DNA of 64,000 nt from positions 9,067,422-9,131,421 of the forward strand of contig CM072158.1 in NCBI GenBank assembly GCA_036850595.1, in the 5' to 3' direction. Made by a program: the position numbers and the translations under genes. A model generated the notes under the pieces. That model searched no databases. It was given only the letters and a program-made list of their open reading frames with translations, and was not told where the DNA came from. Shown one piece after another: positions 12,964-23,649 of this stretch. This stretch comes from Rhyacichthys aspro (Eukaryota; Chordata; Actinopteri; Gobiiformes; Rhyacichthyidae). Position 1 is the first letter of the stretch. Each line of letters begins with the position of its first letter.

Positions 12964-15859
12964 GCGTAAAGTCTTCCCCTGAAAATGACTTTCAGATTGT
13001 TTCCACACAAAAACACTTTCCCCGCAGAAAAACAAACATTTATCAGAGTATCAGATAGCCAAGGCAGTGATAGATTTCACTTACATTTAGCCATGTGCAT
13101 TTGGTCTATTTAACCACTATGTATTAGCACAAACTGTTTTCTTTTGGTCTGTATTTGGGATCGATTCAGAGACGAACCCTTTATCCCACAGCAGATCAAA
13201 AGTTAAGAACACAGTGATGATACTTGGAGAGTGTTTTTAGAGTTGCTTTCTCCCTATGTTGTAAATGTTGAAACAGCTCAGACCCAAAGATAGCAGAACA
13301 ACAAAGAAACTTCAAAGAAAACTTCAAACATTCAACCATGATACCACCTTTTTCACATTTGTACTCAACAAACCAGTGGACACAGTCAAAACACTCTGTG
13401 CACAACATTGTCTAACTAAGAAGTTAAATTGCTGCTACTTTCAGCTGGAATCACTGTAGAATTACAACATCTTGCTAGCTGTGATGGATCAGAGAAGTTG
13501 CTCCATGTGTGTCAACACTGAAATATACGTCTAAAAAAAGTGTAAAAAAAAAACAAAAACCTTTGTCAGTCTGAAATGAATTTGTGAGTGTGGAGCCATA
13601 GAAAGTTTCAGGCTGTGACTGTGCTGTCAGCCCACAGGAACTGTCCAAGGTGCTAGTCCTTGTTTGTGCTAGCACGCAGCAGTGTCACTGGTGGGAGTTC
13701 GTGGTCACTGGAAACATTCAGTGGGCATCTATCACTGAACATATACCAGCCTGTCATTTCTGACCAGGGCACACTATGTCTTGTCTAACAGACTGTACAG
13801 ATATAGACTCTACTATCCCACCTCAGCTCTTACCTGTCAACAGCATAGTTTGAAAGTGCAGGTCACTTGTGACTGTGGGAGGTGTTGGACTGTTATTTCT
13901 GTATGCCATATAACAGTACAGTACATTATTCACATTTATACTGCAGTTTCATTTCTGTCATCTGAAAGCTAATAGCTAAAAAACACAGAGAGTAGAGTAT
14001 TATAGTGTTGCTGTAACGTAAGAGGCCAAATGAGGGTAGATTAAAACAAGATTTGTACAAATGAACCATCACAGCGCATATTATAGATCTATCCATAATA
14101 TGGAGAGAACCAAGAAAACAGGGAAGAAGAATGCAGAGGCTTGATCCTGCTTTTTAACATTTTTATTAAAGCTAATAGTCTCTGTGTAGCCTGCGTCCTT
14201 GTGTGCCACAAAAGCCTTCTTGGCACCAGCTTTTTGTTGTGTTTTTTGTCTATTAGTCGTCCTGCTGAGTCACATATAAAGAGGCTTAAACCTGTGCCAA
14301 GCCTCTTTGTCATCTCTGCAAATGGCTACTACCCACACAATGTTGCAGCGCGATGCCCTGCTTCACATTCACACTACATTTCAAAGCAGACATTTTGTAA
14401 TGCTAACAGGCGAGGAGCCAAACTCATGAGTGATCGAGCGAGCTCCACCTGGAAATACCTGCACAGCATCCCAGAAAAGCAGGGCCACTCCAGTATTGTG
14501 TTTCTCACTCTATTATTACTCTTTGCAACAGAACCCTTTCATCTTCTCTTCCCTCAGATGTAATTGACAGCTGTAGTTGTCTCCTACACATTTCTGGACA
14601 GAAGTAATCATATGTGAGAGAAAAAAATGACCTACGCCTATCCCTTTCTTTTCAATTCTACCAAGACACCCCGTTCATGTTCACCTTCACTCTTTCATCT
14701 GTCCTGGGTAAATCATTTGTTTTATACTGTCTCATGGTGATGGAACTTATGAATGCATTTTATTTAACACTCTTCTGGCATTGTTATTATATGACAGTGT
14801 CAGTGTCTGTGGCATTAACAAGAACAGTGCAGCCATCTATATTGAAGCAGGAGTCATAGCAATTGTGCACTTGAGATTTTAAAACTCCTTTCAAGCAGTG
14901 TCAACAGAATATATAAACTGCAGATCATAATGTTTACTGCAGCTCACTCCATATGCAGCTAACTCCTCTGAGCCGTTTCTAGTGCGACACATTGTTAGAG
15001 TGATTGCTGTAAAGTTGGAAGCCAGACATTATTAGTATGTTTGGAAAAATGCCAGAGGTTAGGAAGCTCAAAATACATTAGTCATAATGTTAGCTGTAGC
15101 TAGTTCTGATGCTAATGGCAACTAAAGAACCAATTATTTTCATGAAGCTTAAGTGGAACTTTTAGAGTCTGGATCAGGAAGGAGCCAAACCACTGTCAAG
15201 TCAGAATGATGATGCATTTAAAAATGTAAGTGCACAATGTAAAATTAAATTATTAAAATGAATGAAGAGATCTCCTTTTTGTAAGCATGAAATTCTGATA
15301 CATTTTGATGCTTGAACATAAACTAGCATTTATTCTCTTTATACAACACTATATTTTAAAAAGGGACAAACCAGTCTTCACAATCCTTTTTTCCAGTTCA
15401 CACATTGTATAAAGATTTTTTTGAATTGACAAAAAGCCGAGAAGCTACTCTGAGTTCCATTTGTGCTGAAGAAGGGACTTGACATTCAGAGCCTCACGTC
15501 AGATCAACCATCTGCATTGATCAGGAAAACAGCCTGAGGGTGAGACCTCTCTTTGAACCTGGAGGTTTGAGCACTAATCCTACAATACGGATCATCCAAA
15601 TGCATTCTGGGAAATCAGTGTTTGACCAGGAAGGTCTGGGTCTTTTAAGGGGTAATGTATATGCGCTCAGTCTTGCCTATGGTTTGATTGGTTTTGACAC
15701 AGGTGAAAGTTGAGGAGGGGAACTGTGAATATAATTTGACAAAAATCAGACACACAACAGTGTTTGAATGTGTAGTCATGTTTCCTAAACTAGACTCGTG
15801 TGCAGGCGTTATGCCCTACAGTACAGATTTACTCATTACCTATAAAACCACAATCAGCT
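12958..15859. other. Gene-less stretch
   Basis: Nothing supported. A 140-codon plus-strand open frame (14141-14563) has no recognisable domain, a cysteine- and leucine-rich patchwork composition and no splice signals, so it is treated as chance. Confidence 0.5.
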
Positions 15860-16268
15860 AACTCCCAAATAGCTTTTTCCATTTAATGTAATATTCCCCT
15901 TGCAGACATGAAGTGCAGATTAACTGAAGAGACTTCCTAAGAATATAGTATTTATCAAAAGTGGTTCTGTGGTTATTGAACTAATATAGAGATATGATGT
16001 TTCTGCTTGTACTGTGCTGGTCATGTATCATGGATTTTTTTTTTTAAACTTTGCTTAGTCCATGCTTTTGGAAATGGATAGCTTACCTAGAGTGTCTGGC
16101 ATTGTCGAGTCCTTACTCTGCACAAGACAGGCCGCAAAATAATGAGCACCTTGAAACCCGAGCGGAACATTTTGCACTGTGCTCCAAGAGACATCACTTA
16201 TCCTTTCACCCAAACCGTATTTTCTAGTTCTGCAGCTAATTCCTGTTCCTCTGGCTGAGAAGTTGCAA
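15860..16268 (+). repeat. Diverged interspersed repeat, copy 1
   Basis: This copy shares a colinear run of blocks with 18002-18385: CTCCCAAA, TTGCAGACATGAAGTG, an ATAGCTT.CCTA block, AAGACAGGCC, AATGAGCACC, GGAACATTTTGCAC and ATCACTTATCCTTT. The last 180 bases align best. The middle is interrupted by insertions and deletions. The family was not recognised. No coding frame, pol III boxes or clear terminal inverted repeats were seen. Confidence 0.7.
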
Positions 16269-18001
16269 ATGTTGACAAATCAAATGTCCTTAAAGGAACT
16301 TTTGGTTTGTACGCTGACCAGTCTTTAGCCCTTCAATCTTTACTACGTTATTGTCAACTTAAATAAGTTCTCTCTGATATGATTTAGACTACATCCATTT
16401 TATTAGGTTTTCATTTACAACCAGCATGCGCGCAAGTATGAAACTAAGACCTTTGCCATGTGCGTGGACCAAACATTGCAAAACATTGATTTTGCAAGTC
16501 TGGTAATCTGGTTGCCTTCTGATTTTTCTGAAGACGATGATGATGAATGTAGTAAGGTAACATAGAGAAAGATAGAGTGGTTATCATTTCAAAATGAAAT
16601 CCATTCCTTTAGTGGTGACCTTGCTTGGGCTGCCCCACAGCCCTGACATTTGGAGCTGCAACTTTCTTCTTGGCATTTTCATCCTTTGAGGACAAAGAAA
16701 AAACTTTTATGACTTCTTTTCTGGGATCTCTGAATCTCATACCTGAGTTTATTTGGGAAGTTGTGTGGCATTTGTAATGTTCTGACCTGAGGACTGTGGG
16801 ATGTTCTGAAACTATTTGATCACCATAGACTTGGCTGCATGATCCTTTACTGTGGCTGAATGTTTTTGGGTTTTTTTTGTTGTTGTTGTTTTATACAGAC
16901 CCAGAGCATTGTCAGTTGCCCCTGGTGAGTCCCTACAATATAGAAGACAGGTGCAGCTGCTGAAATTGAAGTTCAAAAAGCTGAAAAGAAACCAGTTGCA
17001 TTTTCTTCTACTGCTGTTCCCTCTGAGGATTTACTTCATTGCAATTAATGGCAAGTCTGCTTTAAGTACAATTTATGTCTCAAATAGGAGTGTGACACTT
17101 TAACTCTTTACATAGCCATTTCCAGCACAAAACACAGTGGAAGCACAAACCTTATCAAGGGTAACTCATTCCAAACTGTGTCAGACCCACTCTGTACTAC
17201 TCTGTGGAATCGCTTTGATTTCTGCAGCCAGTATTCTTCAAATCCAGTTTTAAGCCTAAACTCCACTAGTGCAACACAAAGCCCCACTTTACTTTGGTAG
17301 TTTTTTTTCCCCTATCTTTGGCTCCTAGACAGAAAAGGTTGCAGAGGCCCTTGTCTCACTTTTGGCTCCTACAGAATGATAACTACAGAGACGCCAAAGG
17401 CTGAGGTAGAACAATGCACCGGCTGCGAGATTGTGTCCTCTGTGTATGCACGCGTACGCCAAGCTCAGCGTGTGTGTGTCGGAGGTATTACTGCAGACAT
17501 GCTTGGGAGGTTTTCATCTGCTCAAGTCTGTTGCCTAAATCCTGCAGTGAGAAGGCAGAGGGGGAGGGAGAAAACAGGAAGGTGAAGCGGAGAAAGCCGA
17601 CAATGGGGAAAGTGAAGAAGAGAGCGGCGGAGAGAGGTGTTTTTAGCAGAATTAGATTGTTCCTGAGTGTGAGTCAGGCTCCGTGCTTCAACCTAATGGT
17701 GATGGATGGTCCACCACTTTGAAACAATGGAACACACATACAGATGTAGTGAACAGTCAGCCATTCATACTCACTCACAATACACTTTTGGCCACTCCAG
17801 AGCTTTGGTACTCATCCCATGTTGCAATATATACCCCCTTTAGGGTTGATTAAGCTGCGCTGCAATTGATACAAAAAAGGAAGTCAGTGTACATCCTGGA
17901 TTAGAAGAGCATTTGTTCTCATGTAATATGGCATTTAAAATGGAAATTCCTTTGTGGTGCTATAAGATTTGGGAATAAAATGGTCGATTAAGTGTTTTAC
18001 A
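16269..18001. other. Gene-less spacer between the two repeat copies
   Basis: It contains a CpG-richer patch at 17420-17640 with overlapping open frames in two plus-strand frames (17376-17585 and 17414-17722), neither recognisable. A 26-base interval at 16899-16924 sits between a good splice acceptor and a GTGAGT donor and is discussed as a possible microexon. No gene is called. Confidence 0.45.
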
Positions 18002-18385
18002 GGCTCCCAAACAGTTGAAATTCAGTGTTACCTTTGCAGACATGAAGTGTTAAAAAGCAGATTAAAAAACCAAAAAAACCATACAGTATTATTTTGTAAA
18101 AGTGTCTATTTTTCAACGGTTAATAAACGAAGACACGTGTATAATATTACTTCTAGGCTCATTTATTGCTATGCTTTTGCACAGCTGAGGCACTCTCTAG
18201 TCAGACATATTGAAAATGGCGAAAAATGATAGCTTGCCTACATTGTCTAGCCTTGTTGAGTCCCCACTGTGCTCAAGACAGGCCCTGGGAAAATGAGCAC
18301 CATGGAACCTGAGTGGAACATTTTGCACATCACTTATCCTTTTACCTCAACCACTTCTAGGTCAGCAGCTGAGAACCGCACCTGT
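18002..18385 (+). repeat. Diverged interspersed repeat, copy 2
   Basis: This is the partner of 15860-16268, in the same orientation and about 2.1 kb downstream. It shares the same ordered blocks with moderate divergence. A GACATCACTTATCC-type block in copy 1 is shortened here, and copy 2 carries extra A-rich sequence after the GACATGAAGTG block. Confidence 0.7.
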
Positions 18386-20520
18386 TGCATACACAAAATA
18401 ACCAGGTAATATCACGTAAACTGTCCAATTAAAATGAAAGACTATAAAATCATGTGGCCCTTTCACAGAATCTGAAGAAATAACAATGCAATTATTGCTA
18501 ACATTTTTATTTTCACTTTTTACAATGACATGAAGCAGCTTTACATTATCATTGCCGCCTCAGCAAAGGGTTTAAATGAGTTTAATCTTAAAAAACCAGG
18601 ACACTGAACTATAAATCTGTTCCTTGTCATTTCGTCTTCTTAAAATGCTCTCAGCCTAAATGAGCTTAAACCGGCCACACATTATATTAGCACTGTCAGG
18701 TAGATTTAATTACAATCATTATCTGGTTGCCATGGTCCCTGTTAGTGGATGGGCTATATTAGGCAGCGCTGGATGTGTTGTCATTAAATGTGATTTGTTT
18801 GACACAGAAAAATGAGTAATTTCCTCATTTGAGCACATTTGAAGATTTGAATGGGCTGCCAGTATTTGGTGTTAACAGTACTTTGGTTGTTGGTGTATAC
18901 ATACTGCTTTATTTAATAGAGAAATGTTGAAAAAGCCGAATGTAATAGTTAGCGTCACTTAGTAAGACAGAACTTTGTATTGCATCAGTCCAGTCTCTCT
19001 TTGAAATGCCAACAGACAGACAGGTCGTTGTAAAAATGACAAATGAGCATACAGACACAGAACTGAAGTAAATGGTGAGGCTCAACATTTGTTACTGAAT
19101 AGCTCTGGCTGTCAAGTCAACTTATGAAATATTTGAAGTCCTTCCTTCCTAGATCTGAGTAAACAGTGGAGAGAAAAACACAGGTCACTATTATGTGCAA
19201 TTTGAATTATTTAGGCTCAGTGAGAGTTTTCTGTTCATCTTAAACAATGCTGCATGACAAGAATGAAATAGAAAAATATAAACCTCTCAGTGAAGGCTGT
19301 GGGAAGTAATCATTAGATAGGAACTTGGCTATATTATTTGATTTGTACAATTAAGTCCCAAAATAAATATGTGTAATTGGATATTTCAATAAGATCCATA
19401 CATTTTAATAAAATCACAAAACAAAATATACTGTACATTTGTTTTCCTACCTTTGCTTAAAAAGATTGTTTAAAAATGAATGACTTGCTCTGTGTATTTA
19501 AGAGAAACTCTCCCCGATAAAAAGAACGATCCCTAAACAAAATGATGCACTGAATGTTACAAAAGAATTTTCTGTTTTTGCTTTGGTTTTGAAGTGCTGC
19601 AGTTTACTGACTCCATTTTTCAGAGGCCAAGGATTTGGTTTGAGTGGAGGTAGACAGGAGACTATTGGCCTCGAAGTGGAGAAAAAGAGAAGAAGTCAAT
19701 GCATTTGGATATTTTTCAAGAACAATAAGTCAAGTCAAGGCGTAAAAGTACAAAAAAGATTTGAAACCGTTGGAGGAGAAGTGAGGCTAACTTTCTTGGC
19801 TGACTTTCTGTCTTTTTTCAGTTTTGCAGATAACATTGCATTTCACCAGTAGGCAACCCAAAGGAGCATTTTAAACCTTTTGAGTAGATTTCCTGAAACA
19901 TATGAGTATGTTTTAGAAAGAAAAGTGGGCCTATGATCCCAGTCCATGTGCTGAGCTGAGGGTGAATGGTTAAAGGCTTAAGAGGTTCTATGGATAAGTC
20001 CCATTGACAGAATTGATGGCTCATGTGACAGCTTTGCTTCACCCAGACCCAGTGCCTCATCAGGACATTTAGTGGCACCTGGCCTGCAGTTTATTTAAAG
20101 CTGCACCTTTGTCTTACCAGGTCTTTGTCTCTTTGAGTTTGTCTGAGATAAAATGTCACTCTCTCAACAACTCACTCTTCTTTTCCAATTTGCAAACATA
20201 AATAAATCAAGTTGACCTGCTACATCCTGCTTCCTGTTCTCATCCTCATCAAGTTCAGACCAGCTTTGGCTTCTCTCACTGGGCCCCTCACTCTCTCTGT
20301 TACTTATCTCACTATGACTGATCATAAATAAAGTTCCTATAGAAGCTTCTCTGAGATATTTTTTTTTTCCCTGTGGCTTTTAAACTCATTTCAAAATACT
20401 ACACTGCTCAACTTATTTCATTAGCCTTTAATGGCAATTCCCCAACCTAAGTTTTGTTTCCATGGTATTATTATTGGGCTGTGATGTACTGCCAATGTCT
20501 TTAGTTTATTTTCATTCCAG
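18386..20520. other. Gene-less stretch
   Basis: No supported gene. GTTGCCATGG at 18726-18735 is an RFX-like half site in a block that looks like conserved non-coding DNA (18700-18850, with TTTAATTACAATCATTA). Conservation cannot be tested here. Confidence 0.45.
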
Positions 20521-20607
20521 GCTTTATGGCTTGGATATCTCTAAACTAAAAGCCCAGATAGATCAGTATCTAAATCAAGGCGAGGAAGAAGAGCAGCCTG
20601 CAGCTAA
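20521..20607 (+). CDS. Candidate internal coding exon (A), gene unrecognised
   Basis: This 87-base interval follows a good acceptor (TTTATTTTCATTCCAG) and precedes a GTACTC donor. Only one frame is fully open. After one leading base it encodes LYGLDISKLKAQIDQYL, then an acidic EEEE run and QPAA, and two bases are left over. The exon is therefore symmetric (phase 2 to phase 2), as a cassette exon can be. The peptide looks like an amphipathic helix followed by an acidic linker. I do not recognise the family. The outgoing phase fits candidate exon B at 39343 on the same strand, which in turn fits C at 39980. Short open intervals between splice-like signals are frequent by chance, so this could well be a pseudo-exon. 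Confidence 0.25.
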
Positions 20608-20925
20608 GTACTCTCTTTAGAAGGAGATGTCATGTCGAGTAGCGGCAAATTTTACGTCTCTCTTTCTCATGTTCATCAATTCCCCTCTCTTAGCTTCTCT
20701 CCCAGACACATTTTCTGTTCCACTTGTTTTGCTATTGATCTAACCTGGCCTTAGGGTCCGTTAAGTAGATACTGCACTGTCACTCAGAGGATACAACACA
20801 CACATACATAAAACAGAGACAGATCCATGCACTGTGGTCCTTCTATGAGTCATTTAGCCAGGGGCGACGTAACGTGCCACCTGCTCATGTGTATTTCCCC
20901 GTGCATGCTACCAGTGTGTGTGTAT

Positions 20926-20928
<3 letters not shown>

Positions 20929-20957
<29 letters not shown>
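20929..20957. repeat. (TG)n microsatellite
   Basis: About 14 TG units, preceded by an imperfect TG stretch from 20914. Confidence 0.95.
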
Positions 20958-20960
<3 letters not shown>

Positions 20961-21885
20961 CTGCCCTTTACAAATCTATGTCTTATGATTCATTCTTGTC
21001 ATTCATCCCATATTCCCAAAACCCCATTCTCTACATCCCTCCTTCTTCTCTACTTTTTGTTACGTTTGCTCTCGCCAGTACCTCGGTTTCTCCCTGACAT
21101 TTTTCCCATAATCCTTTAGCACCAGGAAGTTAAGCCCTGCAGGGGCCAGACTGACATTTAGGAACTGCTCTCTAAGCAGGACTGCACATTTAACATACAG
21201 CGCAGCACTCATTAACACAGAAGTACGCTTTTAGATGACTATATGCACAGATTGGTTAATTCACTGACCAGCCCCGCAGTACTTTACCTCAGGCGCTGTC
21301 ACCCTACATGGCCAATGTTTTAAGCTGCTGCCAATACCACGCTCAACATTCAAGTGATCATGCTCCACCATAAAGAGGAAAGTCATCAATAGGACAGCAA
21401 TTCAATTAAGTGGTAATTCATGGAAAGCTTGAACTGGTCCTATTCGTTTTCACTGATTTTTTTGTGTGCATTGTCGGTCATTTATCAAAGCTGGATAAAC
21501 ACCAAATTTTGAGTGGAATAAGTGTTTTGTAAAGTACGCTTGATAACTGAAGGTTGTATGCATCAGACTTATCATAGGAGACAAAGCAAACCTCTGTCAT
21601 GCTCGACTAGTTTGTTAAAAAGTGTCAGGTGCTGTGTGTGAGGTATGACGTACATTCAACTGAAGGTTTTGGATGTTAAATAAATTTGTAAATGTATTCA
21701 TGAGCTCCCTTCTCCCCTTCTCCCAATCAGTCCATTCAACCATTCTGGCTAAATCCCCCTTGCTCTTTAGCTTCAACCTTAAAGGCTTATTAGCACTTGT
21801 TTTCCTCTCTCTCTCTCTCTGGTGTGTGCATGCCTCGCTGTCTCGTCTGTCATGCTAGCCCCCTTCTTCTCATCCCTCACAATCT

Positions 21886-21913
21886 CCCTGCCCATCTCCC
21901 CTCCACTTCCCCC
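21886..21913 (-). other. G-quadruplex motif
   Basis: The plus strand has C3-N2-C3-N4-C4-N7-C5, so the minus strand fits the canonical four-run G-quadruplex pattern with loops of no more than 7. There is no gene nearby to relate it to. Confidence 0.5.
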
Positions 21914-22464
21914 AATAACAGCCCCTGGCCATGAAAAGTTTTACAGATGTGAGTTGGCAGACCTTGTGTAGACGGGCTTTATGTGTGAGAGTGTGTTGGC
22001 AGACCTTGAGACCTGTCAGTGTCTCACTGTGTCAAACGAGGACGCTGGCATCCTGCCGAGCCTTTAGCCTCCGCCTTCTCCACCCCCAACTCCAACTATC
22101 TCTCCAACTGTCATGTAAACTCACAGACGCTAAAGCTAATCCCAGCGCAGTGCCGCGGCCCTAACTGGGCACACATGTGAAGATGCTAACTAGCCTGGAG
22201 ACAGCGCTTTTATCCAACACGCAGAGCTGGCTACAGAAAGTCATTTTGTTGCCTGGCACTTGATTGGGTGAGTTGCTGTTTGCCATATCTGCCTGCAAGT
22301 TCTGGTCTACTTATTGCCCCTGCTTTGCATTTTGACCAGAGGTTTGGCCCACAGCAACAAAGGCTTACGCTATTTAGAAGTCAGAGTTCACAATCTTGAA
22401 TGGAGGCAATGTCTTCAAATGGTCTGCAATGTTAAAGCATGAAAAAAAAACGCAGTACTTTAAT

Positions 22465-22660
22465 GTGTGGGGTGTGTGCTCAACTCAGGTAGAGCACTCG
22501 CCCAGCACACAGGAGACCGGGGTTCAAGTCTCAGTCGGCTCATTTGCCCAAAGTCATTCCCCGCTCTCTTTCACAACATTTCCTGTCCAGCCACTGTCCA
22601 TCTATCAATAAAGCCAATACTACTACTAATAATAAAAACAAACAAACAAAAAAAAACTTT
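22465..22660 (+). mobile_element. tRNA-derived SINE
   Basis: The head resembles a tRNA with an A-box-like CAGGTAGAGCACTCGCCC (about 22487-22504) and a B box GGTTCAAGTCT (22521-22531). The head is followed by a CT-rich body (CATTCCCCGCTCTCTTTC) and a CTATCAATAAAG-like end, then ACT/AAT and AAAC simple repeats. This layout matches a SINE type common in percomorph fish. The tRNA part cannot form a clean cloverleaf, so it is not a functional tRNA gene. The intact B box means the internal pol III promoter may be partly preserved. It sits alone, with no gene context. Confidence 0.75.
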
Positions 22661-23594
22661 GAAAAACAGTAGATATGATATTGTTCTAATTGTTTAATTA
22701 GGCATTAAATAAGACATGAGTCAGTTTGGACCTTGGATATTATTGGCTGCTTATGACTTTTATATTACAGTGGTTTATTGGTTTTGGACCAGCCAAAATG
22801 TAGACCTTTTTTACTTTACTGACTCCAGTACAGCCTTTAGTGACAGGGCGAGAAAGCTAGTTTATAAGCTCAGTCTGTTTTCTATTTTGTGAGGCTGCCT
22901 GAACACTTCTAAACAAAAATGTGATGGAGAGGAGAACTATCCCAGAAGAGACCAATTTTCTGAAGATATGCATAACAAGGTGGATGGAGTATGCATTTGA
23001 TCACAACCATTACCTTAATACAATTTGACACTTTACAATCTGAATATGTTTTTGATCTTGTTTTTGAAGTGCATTTCCTTCATTTGAAAGCGGCCTTTTC
23101 AACTAAAACAAAATGGAGAGTCGATCTCACACGAAGAGGGGAAGCTGTCGATCCCTGTCTCCCGCTGCTCAGCTCCAGCATCACGCCATGCACTCTTTTC
23201 TTCTTTTCAAGTCAAAATCTGCTTCAATCGCAGCACTGTATGGTAGTTCTATAAATAAAACAGCTGCTCTGATATTGCAAGTGATATTTAAATGAATTAG
23301 ACCAAATGGTCACATTAATATGAAAAGAAGAGCTGAGGTATTCTCCTCATACTTTACATGGAAGAGAACTTTGTTTGTTTGAAAGCAGCTGGAGATGTTA
23401 CAAGCCTTTTTGATCCTCTTGAAAATGCAGTGGAGCCAGTTTTGAGCAATAAAAATGCATTTGAAGCACTTCGAATAACGAAGAAAACATATGCAGTCTT
23501 TCGGTACACTGGCATATTTACAGCACACTACATACACTACATACACACAGCATACACTGGACCATCAGTGAAAAGAAAGGCAAAGGTAAAGGTA
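22661..23594. other. Gene-less stretch
   Basis: Nothing supported. Short CACTACATA-type repeats occur at 23525-23560. Confidence 0.5.
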
Positions 23595-23649
23595 ATTTTG
23601 TGATATTGTGCTGTACAAATAAAAACATGAACTTGATTTGACTTGATTG
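23595..23649 (+). mobile_element. LINE 3'-tail remnant
   Basis: TTTTGTGATATTGTGCTGTA followed by CAAATAAAAACATGAACTTG and a TTGACTTGATTG run resembles the 3' end of fish L2-type LINEs, which finish with an ATAAA plus TTGACTTGA/TTGAATTGA microsatellite. Only the tail is present, as expected for an extremely 5'-truncated insertion. Confidence 0.5.

Larger units (their letters stand above)
20608..22464. other. Gene-less stretch with a TG microsatellite and a pyrimidine tract
   Basis: It holds the TG repeat at 20929-20957, a CT-rich run at about 21808-21822 and a C-rich tract at 21886-21913 with a G-quadruplex motif on the minus strand. No gene is supported. Confidence 0.5.

Noticed and set aside
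14141..14563. 140-codon plus-strand open frame
   Set aside because: Longest chance frame in its region. No domain, hydrophobic patchwork, no conserved-looking motif.
17728..17775. Third fragment of the GTTTGCATGTTCTCC-type repeat
   Set aside because: Only a loose CAGCCATTCATACTCACTCAC resemblance, too short and too diverged to support.
22465..22535. Possible tRNA gene
   Set aside because: The A- and B-box-like blocks are followed by the CT-rich body and AATAAAG tail of a SINE, and the acceptor stem does not pair.
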